Of a DNA stretch of 8,548 nt, positions 6,391-8,548 are shown piece after piece. The stretch comes from Rhodobacteraceae bacterium UBA1957 (GTDB lineage: Bacteria; Pseudomonadota; Alphaproteobacteria; Rhodobacterales; Rhodobacteraceae). The stretch lies in the NCBI GenBank assembly GCA_002336405.1, contig DDEJ01000061.1:819-9366 (forward strand), in the 5' to 3' direction. Under the pieces are notes generated by a model. It did not search any database, was not told the origin of the DNA, and worked only from the letters and a program-made list of their open reading frames with translations. The translations under genes and the position numbers were made by a program. Position 1 is the first letter of the stretch. Every line of letters begins with the position of its first letter.

Positions 6391-7368
6391 ATGAGTTTTC
6401 ACCCTATTGAACAGGCCCCAGGCCGGCTAAACCGCAGCGAATTAGCAATCCCCGGCAGTCAACCGCAAATGTTTGAAAAAGCGGCTAAATTAGATGTCGA
6501 CGTGATCTTTCTAGATCTCGAAGATGCGGTTGCACCCGATGAGAAAGAACAGGCCCGAAAAAACATCATAAAAGCCCTCAACGAGATTGATTGGGGCAAG
6601 AAATCCATGTCGGTTCGAATCAACGGATTGGATACACATTATATGTATCGCGATGTGGTCGACATCGTTGAACAGGCCGGGGAACGGCTAGATCTGATCA
6701 TGATCCCCAAAGTCGGCACCGCTGCAGATGTCTACGCCGTCGATATGATGGTGACCCAAATCGAGGCGGCAAAAGGCTATAAAAAACGCATCGGTTTTGA
6801 ACATATAATTGAGACGGCTCTGGGTATGCAAAACGTCTCTGAGATCGCGGCCGCGTCACCCCGCAATGAAAGCCTGCATTTCGGTGTTGCAGACTATGCC
6901 GCCTCGACCCGTGCGCGCACCACAATTATCGGTGGCGTAAACGAGGATTATTCGGTCCTGACCGATCCCGCAAAAGATGGAAGCCGCGATGTCCACTGGG
7001 GCGACATGTGGCATTACGCACTGGCGCGCATGGTGGTGGCCGCCCGAGCCAATGGGTTGCGCCCGATCGACGGCCCGTTTGGCGATTTCTCTGATCCCGA
7101 CGGCTATCGTGCTGCTGCAAAACGGGCTGCGGTTTTGGGCTGTGAAGGCAAATGGGCCATCCACCCCAGCCAAGCGGCGCTGGCCAATGAAGTGATGAGC
7201 CCATCGGATAGCGAGGTGGACCGCGCAGAGCGCATTTTGAAGGCCATGGCCGATGCTGAGATGGCCGGCAAAGGCGCGGTCTCGCTGGATGGCCGGTTGA
7301 TCGATTACGCCTCAATTCGGCAAGCAGAGGTTCTAATCGAAAAGGTCAAACAAGTCGCGGCAGCCTAA
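6391..7368 (+). CDS. mcl: Malyl-CoA lyase (L-malyl-CoA / beta-methylmalyl-CoA lyase)
   Basis: The 325-residue enzyme belongs to the HpcH/HpaI aldolase / citrate-lyase beta (CitE-like) superfamily. It cleaves malyl-CoA to acetyl-CoA and glyoxylate, the carbon-splitting step of the serine cycle that follows MtkAB. Motifs in order are RSELAIPGS (15-23), VIFLDLEDAVAPDEKEQAR (38-56), VRINGLDTHYMYRDVVD (75-91) with Arg76, and MIPKVG (104-109). IIETALG (139-145) has Glu141 and FGVADYAASTRARTT (164-178) has Asp168; these are the two Mg ligands known in this family. Then come DGPFGDFSDPDGYRAA (227-242), GKWAIHPSQ (253-261) and SLDGRLID (298-305) with the C-terminal acidic residue near 300. The segment around FGVADYAASTRARTT matches Methylobacterium-type serine-cycle MclA better than Rhodobacter Mcl1 as I remember them. 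The start is firm: AGGAG lies 8 bases before the ATG. It is probably transcribed alone or by read-through from the regulator gene. Confidence 0.95.
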   Translation: MSFHPIEQAPGRLNRSELAIPGSQPQMFEKAAKLDVDVIFLDLEDAVAPDEKEQARKNIIKALNEIDWGKKSMSVRINGLDTHYMYRDVVDIVEQAGERLDLIMIPKVGTAADVYAVDMMVTQIEAAKGYKKRIGFEHIIETALGMQNVSEIAAASPRNESLHFGVADYAASTRARTTIIGGVNEDYSVLTDPAKDGSRDVHWGDMWHYALARMVVAARANGLRPIDGPFGDFSDPDGYRAAAKRAAVLGCEGKWAIHPSQAALANEVMSPSDSEVDRAERILKAMADAEMAGKGAVSLDGRLIDYASIRQAEVLIEKVKQVAAA

Positions 7369-7384
7369 CCAAGCACACGTACCA

Positions 7385-7413
7385 GTCCGAGCGGCTCGCA
7401 AAACCGCTCGGAC
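7385..7413 (+). terminator. GC-rich stem-loop after the malyl-CoA lyase gene
   Basis: GTCCGAGCGG (7385-7394) and CCGCTCGGAC (7404-7413) form a perfect 10-bp GC-rich stem with a 9-base loop. It begins 16 bases after the mcl stop codon, in the gap between two convergent genes. The bases after it (ATTAAAGATT) hold no proper T-run on either strand, so termination may be inefficient or the hairpin may mainly protect the 3' end. The remaining bases to 7507 are AT-rich, and I see no gene in them. Confidence 0.6.
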
Positions 7414-7507
7414 ATTAAAGATTGGCACAGCATTTTAGATCATTGTTTCAATATTAAATATAGCTAGATATGATACTCTGTAATCACCCTTTATCGACGT
7501 CTTTTCT

Positions 7508-8398
7508 TTATAAAACCGTTGCTGTTTGTGCGTTTCTGGCATCCCTGCGACTAACAAGCGCAAACGCCACCACCGATCCCAAAACTATCATACCACCGAT
7601 GATCTCATGCTTGGTTAAGGTCTCGCCAAGCACAATCCACGGCCAAAGCGGTCCCAACACGCTTTCGATCAGCACCAGAATACTAACCTCGGCCGCGGGC
7701 ACATAGCTGGCCCCCCAGGTCACAAATGCAATACCAATCCCGATACTGAACGCGCCCATAAACAGGCATATACCCATATCAAACCCGCTCACGCTCAGGC
7801 CAGTGCCGAACACCATCGACATCACCAACCCAATCACAACGGCAAAGACACCCCCCGCAAAAGTGCCGCCCAACACGTCAGTTTTGCCGCTGCGCCGCGC
7901 CAGAACTAACATAACCGAAAAACTCAGCGCCGAGATAAGCGCCATAATATTGCCAAAATTACGATCCAAAGCAACACCTTCACTTATCATAATCGCAACC
8001 CCGATACTGGCGGCGACCATCACCACCCAAGTCATTGGATGGGGCTTTTCACCGATCCATACCCAGCCGAGAACCGCTGCCATAAACGGCGTTGAGGTCA
8101 GGATAAATAAGGTGGATGCCACCGAAGTGTGGATCATGGCAAAGACATACGTCGCAAAGGCAATCGCCAGAGCTGCCCCCATCACCATATCCGTCCGGTC
8201 AAGGCTTTTGACAAAGGTCACCGGCCCTGTCCAACGCCGCAAGCAACAGATTAGGCCAACAATCAGGCTCAGACTGATCGAGCGATAAAATAATATCTGG
8301 AACCCATCGGCCGCCTCAATCAGGCGCATGCACAGCCCGATAAAGCTCATGCAAGTGCCGCCCAGTAAAATGAGGTAGATCGCTGATTGTTTTTGCAT
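7508..8398 (-). CDS. EamA/DMT-family transporter (RhaT/YdcZ-like, substrate unknown)
   Basis: The 296-residue protein is an inner-membrane carrier of the drug/metabolite transporter superfamily, with two EamA repeats and about ten hydrophobic segments. The first repeat spans about 6-138. It starts IYLILLGGTCMSFIGLCMRL, with FYRS at 37-40 at the start of the second helix and the typical FILTSTPFMAAVLGWVWIGE stretch (98-117), whose Gly-Glu ends the repeat's long helix. The second repeat spans about 150-284 and contains SFSVMLVLARRS, then TWGASYVPAAEVS and IESVLGPLWPWIVLGE (244-259), the same motif in the second copy. Members export or import amino acids, sugars or other metabolites, and the substrate cannot be read from sequence. 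The ATG at 8398 is preferred to the in-frame GTG at 8443. The upstream extension LSFYSWLRKRCRAI is basic and not typical of the family, and AAGGTG lies 10 bases before the ATG. It converges with mcl and shows no clear link to the serine cycle. Confidence 0.87.
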   Translation of the reverse strand: MQKQSAIYLILLGGTCMSFIGLCMRLIEAADGFQILFYRSISLSLIVGLICCLRRWTGPVTFVKSLDRTDMVMGAALAIAFATYVFAMIHTSVASTLFILTSTPFMAAVLGWVWIGEKPHPMTWVVMVAASIGVAIMISEGVALDRNFGNIMALISALSFSVMLVLARRSGKTDVLGGTFAGGVFAVVIGLVMSMVFGTGLSVSGFDMGICLFMGAFSIGIGIAFVTWGASYVPAAEVSILVLIESVLGPLWPWIVLGETLTKHEIIGGMIVLGSVVAFALVSRRDARNAQTATVL

Positions 8399-8449
8399 AA
8401 TTGCCCGGCACCTTTTTCGCAACCAAGAATAAAACGATAGCACTTCACC

Positions 8450-8545
8450 GATGTTAAACCAGCTTAAAGTGTAAGGTTTAAAATTAGGCGCGCACTATCG
8501 ACCCACCCGAAAAGCAGCGTCTTGTAGCTGTAAGCTGGCAACATC
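8450..8545. repeat. Imperfect inverted repeat at the right edge, upstream of the transporter gene
   Basis: The left arm is GATGTT-AAA-CCAGCTTA (8450-8466). The right arm is TAAGCTGG-C-AACATC (8531-8545), its reverse complement apart from an internal AAA versus a single base. Fourteen base pairs could form around a 64-base centre. Nested in it is a second, perfect 7-bp inverted repeat: TTAAACC (8454-8460) and GGTTTAA (8475-8481), with a 14-base spacer. No gene is visible from 8399 to 8548. The structure could be operator sites for the transporter, a structured leader or small RNA, or part of an element that continues past the window. Confidence 0.4.
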
Positions 8546-8548
8546 TCA

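Overview
The window looks like chromosomal DNA of an alphaproteobacterium, most likely a Rhodobacterales (marine roseobacter-type) relative. I infer this from the moderate GC content, from the style of the malyl-CoA lyase and malate-CoA ligase proteins, and from an exported ankyrin protein of a kind I associate with that order. I could not run a search, so the taxonomy is an inference.

Layout from left to right: (1) 121-882, minus strand, a secreted ankyrin-repeat protein built from two related units. (2) 1123-5399, minus strand, a tightly packed four-gene operon transcribed in the order sga (serine-glyoxylate aminotransferase), mtkA and mtkB (malate-CoA ligase beta and alpha), then a D-2-hydroxyacid dehydrogenase of the glycerate dehydrogenase / hydroxypyruvate reductase type. 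(3) 5400-5633, a divergent control region with a good dyad and several short repeated motifs. (4) 5634-6266, plus strand, a LuxR-type regulator whose receiver domain has lost its phospho-acceptor aspartate. (5) 6391-7368, plus strand, malyl-CoA lyase with its own candidate promoter. (6) 7369-7507, a convergent intergenic region with a strong GC-rich stem-loop. (7) 7508-8398, minus strand, an EamA/DMT-type transporter. The right edge (8399-8548) has no gene but contains inverted repeats.

How the genes work together: the enzymes at 1123-5399 and 6391-7368 form a connected part of the serine cycle for C1 assimilation. Malate is activated to malyl-CoA (MtkAB) and split to glyoxylate plus acetyl-CoA (Mcl). 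Glyoxylate takes the amino group of serine to give glycine and hydroxypyruvate (Sga). Hydroxypyruvate is reduced to glycerate by the dehydrogenase. The other serine-cycle genes (glyA, glycerate kinase, ppc, mtdA/fch) are not in the window. The LuxR-type regulator between the two divergent transcription units is the obvious candidate local regulator.

I see no mobile element, CRISPR array, tRNA or rRNA. The pathway is known. The less ordinary parts are the degenerate receiver, the control-region repeats, the duplicated ankyrin protein and the inverted repeat at the right edge.
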